Shown: positions 11,559 to 23,119, counted from the stretch's first letter. The stretch: 64,000 bases of DNA from Gautieria morchelliformis (GCA_015179125.1 WHVA01000023.1:416264-480263); one strand, 5' to 3'. Translations and numbers: made by a program. Notes: generated from the letters alone by a model not told the origin.

Positions 11559-12758
11559 TTATGAGCATACATCTTTCTGTAACAGACGTACCTTGCGCGA
11601 TTTTTTCCTCCTCCTCTTCTTTGGACGCGGCACAGCTGTGGAGCCCAGGGTGGGGTTTTCTAGCGGTACGACCATTGGACCCTGTACTGATGATAATGCC
11701 GTAGGCGAGTGACAAGGGGCCGAATTCCTGGGCGGATCTGAATCCACTTGGTGAGAGATCTCCCCGTCTTCCAACTCATTTTCCGAGAATGAATGGTCGG
11801 GTTCCACGGTCATCGGGTCAGGGAGTGAAGAACCCTGCTGCATGCCTGATGCTTCGGCGTCTACAGAGCTCATTGCGGCTGGTGGTATGGTTGTCGAACT
11901 TTCGGCTTGCTCAGCAGCTAGCTTTCGCCGCTCCTTCTTCTTCGCCTTATCATTCGCCCTTTTCATGTGCGTTCTTATATGCCCCCAGGAGATATCATCT
12001 CCTCCACTTTGCAGAAATTCCAGAAAGCACGCGATTGGCTTGTGAGGAAAGACAGAGTCGGTTGTCCGCTTCTGGATCACAATGCGTAACTCTGCTGGTT
12101 CAAGCAGAGAGAGGAACGTCGCAAGAGACTTTAGAAGTCCGGGGGAATTTTTCCTCGAGCTTGGTATATTAAATTTGCCTGTAAGACGTTCTGAGTCCCG
12201 ACGAGTCATGGTCATTCTGCCAAAAGGGTTGCTGCTTGATTTATCATCGGGGAGTTCCAATCCTGATTTTTGGACAGAATCCGTGGCTGGCATAAGAGGT
12301 CGAAAAAAGTCATGAACCCCTTCTATACATAGGGTTGTCAGGTATAGAGGGGCCTTCCGGGCCTGGGCCTTTGATAGACGGGTAATGATGAGGCTGGCAA
12401 GTTCGCCATCGGAGAGAAATGTGAGTAAGGCTTGTAGAAGGGCCTGAGGATCATCCGGAGAATAAGAATTTGTGTCCGTGTATATATTTTCACAAGACCC
12501 GGGGTCTTGTTCCACCTGGTCTAGTCGCACGGTACTACTAGTACCCTCCGATTCGAGAATATATGAGCGCTGTCGTTTTATTGCGCTATGAACCATCCTA
12601 TGAAAAACTAAATGAGATATTGCCCAAGGTGAAATTACTTGACAACCTTTGACCATACCAAAGGCTATATGGGACGAGCTGGGTACAAGAGACGTAGAGT
12701 TCCACCGGTTAACCGAGTAGGCGCAGCTACTTACTAAAGATTGGCTTCTGGCAAGCAA
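11559..12758 (-). CDS. Hypothetical 399-aa protein, intronless, basic C-terminus
   Basis: A single uninterrupted frame on the minus strand, which is remarkable here because neighbouring genes have introns every 50-200 bp. The middle has two helical-looking segments of similar type (QALLTFLSDGELASLIITRL and LLKSLATFLSLLEPAELRIV), suggesting an internal duplication. A Lys/Arg/Ala stretch follows (KRANDKAKKKERRKLAAEQ), then an acidic patch (ENELEDGEI) and a nuclear-localisation-like cluster PKKRRRKKSRKVR near the end. I do not recognise it. Later ATGs at MVKGCQ or MVHSAIK could be the real start. Intronless structure next to transposon relics suggests a retroelement accessory ORF or a retrocopy, but that is inference. 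Confidence 0.5.
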   Translation of the reverse strand: MLARSQSLVSSCAYSVNRWNSTSLVPSSSHIAFGMVKGCQVISPWAISHLVFHRMVHSAIKRQRSYILESEGTSSTVRLDQVEQDPGSCENIYTDTNSYSPDDPQALLQALLTFLSDGELASLIITRLSKAQARKAPLYLTTLCIEGVHDFFRPLMPATDSVQKSGLELPDDKSSSNPFGRMTMTRRDSERLTGKFNIPSSRKNSPGLLKSLATFLSLLEPAELRIVIQKRTTDSVFPHKPIACFLEFLQSGGDDISWGHIRTHMKRANDKAKKKERRKLAAEQAESSTTIPPAAMSSVDAEASGMQQGSSLPDPMTVEPDHSFSENELEDGEISHQVDSDPPRNSAPCHSPTALSSVQGPMVVPLENPTLGSTAVPRPKKRRRKKSRKVRLLQKDVCS

Positions 12759-13820
12759 TTAGATAACCCCGACTCACTGGTCCTTAGCTCTAGCTTTAGG
12801 TATTAGTGAGCCTTATAATAGATCGGGTCGTACTGTGGGTTTAAGAAGAAATTAAGTGAGGAAATAAAGCGTGTTGCACAACGCTGGATCGAAGCTTCCG
12901 AGAGTTGGGCTTTCTCAGCTTACGCACAGTTTAGTGTCACATTGTGAACGAGTCACGATATCAACGTATATGTTTCCGTCCTAGACAGTTCGATCCTCGA
13001 TATGCTTATTGGCATCAGTGGAGTTATTTATACAATAGTGAGTTTTTCAAGCCTTTGGCCGCTCTGAAGCCTACTCAACTTGCCTCTATTTACCTTCCAT
13101 CAGTCAGCAATGATATATACGGCGATTGCGCTACGTATTTCTAATCGCCCTGTTCTACGACGACTTTCCTGGAGACTCCGTCAGGGTAACGCGGCGGGCC
13201 ACCGAGTACCATTCCAGTACCACCTGCGATCCTCTAGAAAACATTGTTGCTTCTGGTCGTGGTCCATAAGCGGGCTTTGAACCAGTGATACATTGTCAAG
13301 TCCTACTCGCTGTGATCAACATCGGAAGATGGTGCAGGGGTATCATCTCGTACTCTTCCGAGGCCGAGGAAGGTTGTTGGCACCAGCTTCTCGACATTCA
13401 TCCACCGATGATTTTCATGACCAGCCAGCGCCGAGTCGCGGAAAAATCGGCCGCCGACCAGTACACGAGCTCTGAATGGATTCGCATCAACAACTTGACG
13501 GGAACATTAGAGTAAGTAATCAAGACACCATGCATCCCCATGAAAAAAAGCTCAGGGAGTGCCCTACCTGCTGTAACTATTCGAGTCCCAGAAAGGAAAG
13601 GGTAACAGCTGACTCATGAATTACTAATCATGCCAACGTACTATGTAGAGGCCGGCGTCGCCGGCATGCCCTTGGTCGAAGACATCGGAGCACAACTTTT
13701 ATTCATGGTTAATAATACTGTAAGGAAAGTGTCGCTCTTACTCGCTCTATTAGAAGCAGTCGTCGATATATTGTCACCACTTGACACCATCGCCGTATCG
13801 AGTGGTGCTCTGCCTTGTCA
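12759..13820. other. Region without recognised gene, probably degraded transposon
   Basis: Short frames only. Because the 3' neighbour (13.8-14.4 kb) is the end of a DIRS-like element, the upstream sequence may be decayed reverse-transcriptase region. I could not recognise RT motifs in any frame. Confidence 0.35.
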
Positions 13821-13837
13821 ACTCCGTCGTCTGGGGA

Positions 13838-14400
13838 GCTTCCGATGCGGATTTAGTTATTTTCTACGATGCATCGCTTGAAGGCATGGGGTTTTTACGT
13901 TCCTGAGCTTAGCTTGGCTTTCACATTTTCTTCTAGGGCTCTGCGTTGTGTCCTGGCTCTTGTCTTTGCCGCTACGCACCTGCTCCTGCCGCAAACAACT
14001 TCGCTCAGAGTATTCCACGTCCCGGGATTCGATAACACCGTTGTCGACGCGCTGTCCCGCAGACTCTTCCACGTTGCTTCGTCCATTCACCCGGACCTGC
14101 ACATTCACCCTTTCAAACCCCCTCGGAATGCGATGGGGGCTGCAGCATGACGTTCCAAGCTTCCACGCGAGACCGGCAACCCGCTCGTGCTGCATGGTCC
14201 CGCGACAAGCTCTTTCGTGAGCGTGCCAGCGCACTTGGTCACTCCATTGAGCACTCCGCCGTTCAAGCACATAATTCTCACCTAAGCTTATCTTAGCTTG
14301 TGTAAAATCCATAATTTTCCCATTGAACCAACTCCAGACACCCTCGGTTTTTTCGTCGTTTTGACTCATGTCGCATCACATCAGCCTTCTCCATTGCTGC
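13838..14400 (+). pseudogene. DIRS-like retroelement relic: RNase H end plus start of tyrosine recombinase
   Basis: Three pieces lie in order: an RNase H strand (ADLVIFYDASLEGMGF, about 13844-13890), its C-terminal VFHVPGFDNTVVDALSR with HPFKPPRNAMGA (about 14010-14140), and a recombinase N-terminal core-binding segment (KIHNFPIEPTPDTLGFF, about 14299-14355). In Agaricomycetes this order belongs to tyrosine-recombinase retroelements of the DIRS type, and free-standing relatives of the recombinase also exist. The frames are separated by stops, the segment between the first two is deleted, and no recombinase catalytic region follows. Nothing functional remains. Confidence 0.6.
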
Positions 14401-14507
14401 GTACCTCTCCCGCATTTGCAACTGCCTCAAACCTGACTTCCCTGCCGTCCGCTCCGCTAGTAACTGTCCTGTCGTGTCTCGCTGCCTAGCCGGCATGGTC
14501 AGGACAT

Positions 14508-14697
14508 GGGCGATGTGAGCCATTGGTCGTAACACTACAGCAAGTCGATGGGTTTGGCCGTTGGACGCCAATGCGTGCGCGACGTGGATTATATACTACA
14601 CCCTATTGTAATTTTTCCGTTGGCTAAGACAACTTTAGGATGGGAAGTCGGAAGCAGCCAGGCCGCCTCTAAAGCAATCCTATTTCTCCCTTGACCT
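14508..14697. repeat. Dispersed repeat E, second copy at 53,670-54,682
   Basis: This stretch matches 53,670-53,701 plus 54,493-54,682, the second copy being split by a transposon. Shared marks are ccattggt-gtaacactacag, gtggattatatac and cctctaaagcaatcctattt. Homology ends within a few bases after tttctc. The left part overlaps the tail of the DIRS relic region, and the right end reaches into the last codons of ELP1. Confidence 0.7.
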
Positions 14698-17600
14698 TAT
14701 CCAACCGACTTTCCATGGTACGTCCGAAACAGCTGGCCTTGGCACTTTTTCCGTGAGAATCGCCTTACGCGGCTCCCCCTCAGCTCCTGACGCCGTGTCA
14801 TGTCCCTCCGGCGAAGTCCTCTCTCGTTCCGTCCATATACGCTCGATGCTACCGCGCATCGCCTCTTCTAGAACTTCGACTTCTTTCTGGAGCTCACTAG
14901 CCTCACTTGCATGCTCGTCGGAAAGAGTGAGCAAATGCGGTAGCAAGGCACGACATTCAGCTGCAGACAAAAGGATTAATCAGAGGCAACCATAAAATAC
15001 ATATTTGTTAGCAGCTCGTTTTTGACACAGGCTGCGCACGCACCGTGGACAGCCTCGAGCCGACTGACGAGTTTGGTCAAGCTCTTGAGAAGATATTCCT
15101 CTTCCTCGGCGGTGCCTTTCCGTCCGGCCTTTCGGTCAAGCTTCCGCTTAGATCGTGAGGTGCGCCTGGGGACGTCGTACACGCCGAATAAAATGAATAA
15201 ATAAAATATTAACGATGCATAAATCCTCACCGAGACCGATCAGAGGACGTGGGCGCGACCGTGTAGCGTGTGAACATGGTCCCGGGGTTAGACACATCTG
15301 TCATGACGTCCACGTTTGCCAAATTCGCATCTTCCACCCCATAAAACGCCTCTGGGGACAAGCTCGTTCTCAGAGGCCGTTGCGCAGGTGAAATAATGCC
15401 GTACCCGAACTCACCCGGCTCGTCTGCCTTCTTCGCGGCAAGCTCGTCCAGCCGCCGAACCTGTTTATCCAACAGGTCGCGGATTTCACCGACCTCGTCG
15501 GAGATCGAGGAGCGGGCATCGAGTGCACCGGGCATGATGACGAGGGGGACGACGTCGTCTCGTCTGTGGAGGGATGCCTGGAATTATATAGGTGAGAGGG
15601 GGGGAAGATAAGACGGCGCAACGCACTTACGATGCGCCGGGCCTCCGACCACGCGCTGCCGCGTACGAGGGATGCAATGGCCTCATCGACGTCGCCGACG
15701 TAGTCGAGCAAGACGCGCGCAGCCTCCACATGCCGCTGCTTCGATCCGAGCTCGTCTGCGGCGCGATATTATAAGCAGGGAGAAATGCGGCGTTGAAATC
15801 AAGACATGATGAGCACACCTGCCACGCGACGCGCTATGACCACCATCCTATCACCAGTGATACCTTCCTTCTCGACGAGGTCGAACAGCTCCTGCCAGTC
15901 TAACGCCTTCTCATACGCCGCCATCGCTTTTCTGGGCCGAGAGGCCTGTGCGAACGCTGAAACCCCGAATTGATGAGTGAGACTGTATCCCACCTTGGCC
16001 ATGAATCTGAACCAAACGCACCCAAAGCAGCGGGGCTAAACTCCCGGCGGTCGAATAGATGGTCGCCGTACAGCTCCAGCATTGCCTGCGAAAGAGTCAA
16101 AAATTCAGCCCCAACTCTCTAAACACACAATGAACCGCAACAAACCTCATACGCCGCCCGCTCTTCCCTCCACAACTCGAGCGCATCAGCATACAGCGCG
16201 TGTTTCTCCACGTACGCCTTCGCTTCCTCGAACCGCTCCGGGCCCGCGAGGTGCAGACTACGCAATGCCTTCGCGTGCCGCCCGAGGTGGTCGTCGATCT
16301 TGAAGTGTTGGTACGCCCCCTCGAGGGCGCGCAGCGCGCGCAGGAAGGGGAGGTACTCGCGCGGGTCCTGATGTGCGCATAAGCAAGCCGCTAGACACAC
16401 GTTTGCACTTTGCACTGAGTGCCCGTCGTACCCACCTTCTGCGAGTATTGCGCCACGAGGAGCACGAGTGAGAAATCGTACATCCCCAGCGCGGTATCGA
16501 ACAGCCTCTCCGCATCGACGAGAAAGATGATATATTTCACCGCGTCCTCCACGAGCTCCGCGTTGGTCCCTAAATTACGTGCTCAGCGCGCCAGAAAGAT
16601 GAGATGGGATATAGTGCGCACGAAGACGTACCGCGCAGTTGGAGGAGGAGGGATAGGCCAGCCTCGTAGTCGGGGGGTGTCTTGACGACGTGTGCTGTGA
16701 GGATCGTGTTCACGTACCTCGTCAGGTCACGCCGCTCGAGCTCGGCGCGGATGGCGTCGCAGAGGCGGGCGACCGTATCGGGCGGTAGAGACGATCGTCT
16801 GAGCAACGCAACACAAAGGCAAGAGTCAACCGCCGCGTATAAAAACACTACAACGAAGGGCGAAATACACACCCCAAGCCGGAGAGGAAGAGATTGAGAT
16901 GGTCCACGTCATCCAGCTGCGCGACGAACGACGCTATACTCGCGCCGAACTTATCTTGGTCCAGCTCGACGAGCACGTTCAGATCAACACGGTGCTTCCG
17001 GCACGCCATGAACGCTGCGCCGTAGTCGCCCCTAAAGCAAAACCAAACCAAACCAAACACCGTGAACAAAATGAATGTCTAAAATAAATAAGGTATCGAT
17101 AACAGGGCACCGCGCACGCACCTCCGTACCCCCGCGCGCACGTGTTCCATCACGAGCGGGCGGGGCATGACCGTCTCCAGGTTCCCGCGTGGCATCTGCA
17201 GCACAAGACTCGTCGTGCTCGGCACCACGGTCACGATGCGCGCGCCGCGCTCGATGCGCCGTTTTTCGAAGGCATCCGCGATAGTAGCTGGGTTCGCGGA
17301 CGACAGCAGTGCGTCGCGGACGACGGCGAGCCGTGCGAACACGGCCTCGTGCGCGGGGGCGGTCGTTGTCCAGATGAGGAAGGGCGGCGCCAGGGCGTGG
17401 GACGTGCAGGCGTGGGAGAGGGCGTGGGGTGTGTGTGTTTGTGTTTGTGTTTGTGTTTGTGTTTGTGTTTGGGAGGAGGAGAGCACGGGGGCCGCGACGT
17501 GCAGTGTCGACCCAGCGAGGCCCACGAACAGAGAAGAAGGGGAAGGGTCCACCCGTACTGCGGATGCGGATGCGCAAAAGGCGGGGAAGCGTGCTACGAG

Positions 17601-20600
17601 TGTCGCTGTCGCGTCGCCGGCATCGCCCACACCCACACCGACACCCGGGTCTCCACGCACAGCGTCAGCGGCGCCCTCGGCTGCATCTGCATCACGTGCA
17701 CGAGCCTGTCGCAAGGGCACTATACATACACACAACCCAGTGAGCATCCCACACGAACACAGCGACGCCGCTCCAAGAACCAAAAACCGGAAACTTACCT
17801 TCCCAAATCCCCCCGTCGGGGGCCTGCCACGTCACCTTCCCTCTAGCCTCCACCCCATCCCCATCCCCACCCATACCCTCACCCTCGCCCGCCCCCACCC
17901 CACATCCCTCCTCCTCCTCATCGTCCACGATCCGCCCCGCCCGCCCGGGCATAGCCACTGCCCATGTACGCACGGTGCGCAGAGGCACAGCGCCCGACGC
18001 TGACTCTGTTATACCGTGTGCATTTGGATGTGGATCTGACGCGGAAGTCGCCGGAGCAGGCGTGGGCGTGCGTGTGCCGGCGGGGCCAAGCTCCAGAAAC
18101 CGAACCACGTCTCTCCGCCCGCCCCGCCCGTCCCCGTCGCACAACACACCAACGATCCACGCCTCCCCCGCCCCACGCTCCCGCCCCCGTTCCCGCCCTT
18201 TCCCTTCCTCTGTTTCTGTTCCTTCCTGTCCCCACCCCACACCCCTCCGCACAAAAACCTGTCTCCCCCGCCCCGGCTCCACGCCCACCTCTCTCAGGTC
18301 CGCACTCCACAGCAGGGTAGGCTGCACCGCTTCTCGCGTCCCTTTGCCTTTCGCCTTCCCAGGTGGGAGGCACCGTATGCCCCAGAGCGTGACAACGTGC
18401 GGGGAAAGGGTCGTAAGCGTGTCTGTGTCTGTGTCTGCGTCTGCGAGGAGAGGGCCTGCGTGTGCATCTGCAGAATCACGGGAGAAGCGCGCGGGTGCGG
18501 GTGCGGGTGCGAATGCTACGTGGAGTGGAGGCGCAGCAGCAGCAGCGAGGGAGGGGGACGTGCGCACGGCGGAAAGAGAAAGCCTGCACGCCGCCATGGG
18601 CGGCGGCACGTTCTGCGTCCGGAAGGGCGTCAAAAGGAGTGCGTCTATCCGCATGCAACACACAAAATATCAGCTGGGTTCTCGAGAGGAATGGAATAAG
18701 AATAAAAGATGATGGGGGGGACGACACGCGACACGCACCGCCGTCGACGACCGCTACGAGGCCGGACCCCACGGAGGCAGGCGACGCCGCGACGGCGGGC
18801 GCGAGCCGCGTCGTGAGGAGGCATTCTTCGGACGGGGCGGGGCGGGGCGGGGGATAAATCAGCGTCAAGAAAATAAACAGCGGAAAGCGGGGCATCACAT
18901 CACGCACTATTGGTCGAGAGGAAGAGCCGCGCGGGGTCCTCCGCGTGCCATGTCACGGACGTCAGCACCGCGCCTGGGCCTGGGGCAGGGGCGGGGGCGG
19001 GGATCTCGAGCTTGAGGTACCAGTGGTAGTTGCCTGTTGTCCAGAGCTGGACTGTGTGTGGTGTGGTGGGGCCCGGAGAGCGCGTCAGCATGCCGTCAAA
19101 CATGAAGTAGTGTGGGATATAATATGTGGTGATAAATATGGTAAACGCCGAGGTGGCGTAGTGCCGCGGGGGACGATAAGATGAGTTGGAAACAGGGAAT
19201 AACAACATAACAAGAGAACGAAGAAAAAAAAAATATGTAAGGAACGACGTACCGACATCGCCCGCATCGCCCCGCTGGATCCACACACTGAGCACGGTGG
19301 AGTCCGCATTCCACGCGAGGGCGTGTACGCGGTAGCCCCAGCGCAGGCTGCTGCCCGTGCTATTTTGAACACGTTCCCCTTTCCCCAGGGCCGCCTCCCG
19401 CAGGGTGAACTCGCCATGCCGCAGCCCGTTGCGCTCGAAGAAGACGACGTCGTGCCGGCCGTCGACGCCGCGGCCTAGGCACCACTGCTTACTATCATCC
19501 CCCGCCTCCGCCTTCGCATCTCCCTCCGAGTCCCCGGCGCGCACTTGACTCCCACCCGCACCCGCACGCGGGACACCCCCGCACCGCTGCACCCCGGCGA
19601 TGAGCCCCCCGCTGGGGCGCCACGCAACGGCGTGCTCGAGCCCCGAGACGGGCTCCGCCGTGCTCTGCAGCACGCCCGCGCGGCTGTAGATGCGGACGAC
19701 GCGCCAGCCTTTGCCTTTGCCTTTGCCTTCGCCTTTGCCTTCCACCACGGACACGGCGAAGAACTGCGCGTCCCCGCGCCAAGAGACGCGCGGGGCGCCG
19801 TCGTCGTCGGGGCTCGTCGTGCACCCCGCCGCGCCCGCGCCCGGCTCCTGCGCGGCGGCCTTCCCGAGGGTGCCGTGGAACTGGGTGGCCTTGGCGCCCC
19901 ACCCGACGGCGACGGGGGTGTCGGCGGGCGCGTCGTGCGCGGCGAGCGGAGAGGAGGAGAGGAGGGCGAAGGTGGGGGAGAGGATGTGGAGCGTCGGGGA
20001 ATCGGGATCGGAATCGGAAGCGGGATCGGGATCGGAGGCGGTGATGATGGCGAGGAGGGACGAGTCGGGGGCGAGCGCGCCGGCGAGGACGGGCGCGGGC
20101 GCGAGCGTCCCGACGATATCGAGGGATTGCAAAGGTGCGTCGGCGTCGGCGTCGGCATCGGCATCGGCATCGTCCGGTGCGTCCAAGTCGTCCAGGGAGA
20201 GCACGGCGATGTCCCCTGAGCGGGTGACGACACACAGCGTGCGCGTGTCCGCGATCACGGCGCACGCCACGACCTGCCGCGTCTCCGTCTCTTCTCCTTC
20301 TCCTTCTCCTTCTCCCTCTCCTTCTCCTCCGCCGCCCGCCATAGTCATAGTCATCGCGGCACACGTCACCTGCGCAAACGGACGCTGCACCGCACGAAAG
20401 CGTGTAAGGCACCCCCATCCCCATCGGCAGCACGCACCGCACTCACCAGTACGTCCTCCTCACCGTGTGCCCGCCATACGCGGATATCGACGTGCTGAGC
20501 ATCGGGGGCGACGCGCTCGGTGAGGGCGAAGAGTGTGTCGCTGTCGCCGTCGAGGGTGGACGCGGTGATGGTGTGGGCCGTCTGTGTGGCGGGGAGCGCG

Positions 20601-20635
20601 TGCGTCGACGAGGAGAGAATACTCAGATTTCGCAT
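14680..20635 (-). CDS. ELP1: Elongator complex subunit 1 (Elp1/IKI3), spliced, about 6 kb
   Basis: Elp1 is the large scaffold of Elongator, which adds the mcm5/ncm5 side chain to wobble uridines of tRNA in the cytoplasm. The start MRNLSIL at 20635 matches the family. The WD40-rich first half follows, with [17 protein letters not shown] and [11 protein letters not shown] as diagnostic strings. The TPR half contains [62 protein letters not shown] and [12 protein letters not shown], then the C-terminal basic and coiled-coil region ([19 protein letters not shown]). More than ten introns interrupt it. The coding sequence is unusually GC-rich and carries several simple hexanucleotide expansions (runs of GE, DA, SD, GK and QT dipeptides). 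The stop codon at 14682-14680 lies inside a dispersed repeat. Internal exon borders in the low-complexity parts are uncertain. Confidence 0.92.
17424..17471. repeat. Hexanucleotide (GTGTTT)n microsatellite within ELP1
   Basis: About seven near-perfect copies of tgtgtt lie within the ELP1 reading frame, where they encode a Gln-Thr dipeptide run on the minus strand. Each unit is two codons, so changes in copy number keep the frame. Confidence 0.85.
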
Positions 20636-20740
20636 TTCGCGCGGGCGGAGAAAATTCACTAGCGTCTTACGTAAGTGCCGATACCGGCAGACCGGGGATA
20701 TGAATAAGACAAGGAACTGCCGACACGGCAACGGTGCGCA

Positions 20741-20799
20741 CACGTGCCTGGTTGCTGCGGAGAGGCTCAGCACGTGCCTGGTTGCTGCGGAGAGGCTCA
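20741..20799. promoter_or_regulatory. Perfect 30-bp tandem duplication carrying CACGTG boxes
   Basis: The 29-base unit starting cacgtgcctggttgctgcgg occurs at 20741-20769 and again at 20771-20799 without a mismatch. Each copy begins with the palindrome CACGTG, the core site of bHLH factors such as Cbf1. It lies about 105-165 bp upstream of the ELP1 start, so a role in ELP1 transcription is plausible but not shown. Confidence 0.5.
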
Positions 20800-20854
20800 T
20801 TGCTCTCTCCACTTCATGCGATGCAAGACTGGGGATGGCAGTTGTCTGCGATTC

Positions 20855-20916
20855 GCGATCGACGACGACCATGACCACGGTTTGTATAAACCGTGGTCGT
20901 GGTCATCGTATATCGC
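20855..20916. repeat. Long inverted repeat (29-bp arms) upstream of ELP1
   Basis: Arms 20855-20883 and 20888-20916 pair at 25 of 29 positions around a gtat spacer. The inner 11 bp (gaccacggttt / aaaccgtggtc) are perfect. It could form a cruciform or an RNA hairpin. No transposon ends or target duplication are seen. Confidence 0.75.
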
Positions 20917-23046
20917 GGATACGCGGCAGAGCAGGCTAGTCACGCCCAAGGAGGTCCCCATCTTTGCCATCCGTCATCTCACGTCGAGGCTACGTACGCG
21001 AGTGGCTTGTTTTTACGTTTATGGGTGTATCCAGTACGCATCAAGGGCATTGGGATGGCGCGGGGCTGGGTTCTGGGGATGTAGAGGTGGCCAGCGGTGT
21101 CGCCGGGGTACGAGTGCCGTCCCGCCGTCTGTGGAGGACATGTTGGACCTGCCTCCGGATTACTTCGAGGGCATCCGATGGGGGGGGCGACGAAGGCGAT
21201 GGGGACGAGTACCATTTGGAATGAAGCTTGACGTCCGAGTGTATATATTGTTTACGACCTCTGGTGCACATCTGTCTGGGCACTACACACTAGCTGGCGG
21301 ATCTTTCGACGCTGCTTGCAATATCGCCCGGCTTGAGGTTTTCATTGATCAAGCAAACCATGGTATCTAGTTTCACCAGGTTGGTCCAAGCTTGCACCGT
21401 GCGACGATCTACCTTTGCTGTCCATACTCCTTGAAGTTGAACAACATATACTCCGGTTGCTCTGCCAGGCACCACAGGCCGTCAAACAAGCCTAGTACGG
21501 CTCATGTATTTCTTCATTGCTGCCCTAGAGTGGGGTGTCTGCTCTATCCCTGGCAACATCCTCATGCAACATGGGTGAGGGCGATGCTATGATCGCAACA
21601 TACAGGTCGTGTTTCATTTGTCAGAAGCTCGGTAGCGTCATGCGTCTGTTTAATCTCAAACCTAAATGTCAGCCAGAGATCCAGGCCAGTCCAGGCCTCG
21701 CTTCTGCAGCTTGACGCCGCGAGTGCCGTGATGACGCCGTGTACCCAGAACTGAGCCAATCTACAGACCGGCCACCCATCTTGTTCCAAGTCGTCGTCAT
21801 CCATGAGAACAGCGACGAGCAAGAACTCAAGGCGCGTGGGGAGAACGAGTGATTATTACCAATTACATGGCGATTTGCCGCATAGCTAGTGATTTTTGCG
21901 AATTGAAATAGAGTCCCCGTACAGCACAGGCGGATCGCATTGAGAATTCCCCATATGTCTATATTAGTCCGGCGCTTAACAGTGCTTCGACGTGTGACTT
22001 TCAGATCCCGACATTATGTAACATTAAGAGAAGCGCCTTCCGGCGTTATGGCTCCTGTGTATGTATATGGGTCCGAAACTTTAATACAGCCTTCATGAGA
22101 TGACCAGGCCAATACGTCCTGACTGAAAGGAGAACCCGGGTTTTAAAGGAGAATCAAGACTCACATAGCACTGGTTGACTGCTGTCTCATCGCCCATCTT
22201 TCACTCGCGCTCTTGTTTAACGTTTCGCGATGGCCGATCAAGCCCTTGAAGCCCGGCTCCGATTCTCACCTGTTACTTGAGTTAACCGATCGTCCGGCTC
22301 GGTGCACTGTGATGCGCTGTACAAGTAATAGCTTTCAGCTCTGCGCTACTACAAACACGTCTTAATCGTGTTGGACACACAGTTAGCTTGCCGCTAGACA
22401 TTATAGACGATGTCACTTTGAACTGTCCCCCTAGCGGCTGAGTATCGTTCACATCCCCTGCGTTGTTGTTGACTGCATCATAACCCCGATCCAGGGCTCT
22501 AAGCTCTTCTACGCAACAGTCGCTGGCACGACCACAGCGCTAGCTCTTAGAACAGCTCAAAGCTTACTGGTCGCCAGTCTACAACTTCGATTTTTGGCGA
22601 TCTCGCCCACCGAATGATTGATTAAACTAAAGGCAAGGTCCCATCTACGCGTTTGCTACAGCATTTTAGTTTTTTAGGACCTGGCCCCGCGACCCCCGCC
22701 AATGATTGATTAAGTAAGGCAAGGTCCCATCTACGCGTTTGACATCTATGCGCTCCAGCGCTGATCGGTACGTTCCAACGTTGACGGCGTTCGTATCCAC
22801 GGCCGTCGAGCCGTTGCAGTGCGCGCACCAGTTTGCCCCAAACGCACTATTTGTCTGAAGACAAGTAAAGGTACCACCAGCTCCAGGTGCTCACCTTGTG
22901 CCAACAGTCAATAGGGATTGCAGGTACGCGTTGCCACTGGGAATATCAACGAATATGCATGCTTAGCGATTGGGCTTTGTGGCGGCAGCGCATGCCATTG
23001 GAGACCAGATGCAATGAATATATTTCTTTTAGGAACCGGGGAGCCA
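20917..23046. other. 2.1-kb intergenic region, no gene recognised
   Basis: Between the divergent ELP1 and peroxidase genes. Open frames (for example minus strand 21822-21562) show no family resemblance. The only structure noticed is the imperfect direct repeat at 22,613-22,741. Confidence 0.4.
22613..22741. repeat. Imperfect direct repeat, two 41-43-bp copies
   Basis: Copies 22613-22655 and 22701-22741 share aatgattgattaa and then ggcaaggtcccatctacgcg, differing by a small indel. They are about 45 bp apart and lie 380-510 bp upstream of the manganese peroxidase gene. Confidence 0.7.
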
Positions 23047-23054
23047 TATAAATA
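23047..23054 (+). promoter_or_regulatory. TATA box of the manganese peroxidase gene
   Basis: TATAAATA lies 66-73 bp upstream of the peroxidase ATG, the usual distance for strongly expressed fungal secreted enzymes. Confidence 0.7.
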
Positions 23055-23119
23055 CAAGGAGGCGGATACAGAGGTCCTCCACCTTGCAACCTAGCATAAC
23101 TCGGTCCTCAGCTATCAGC

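Noticed and set aside
17142..20523. Many long frames on the plus strand and other minus frames over ELP1
   Set aside because: These are shadows of a GC-rich coding region; their Arg/Pro/Ala-rich composition is what third-position GC gives in other frames.
20744..21370. 208-codon plus-strand frame upstream of ELP1
   Set aside because: It runs through the tandem repeat and the hairpin, and has no recognisable domain or supported start.
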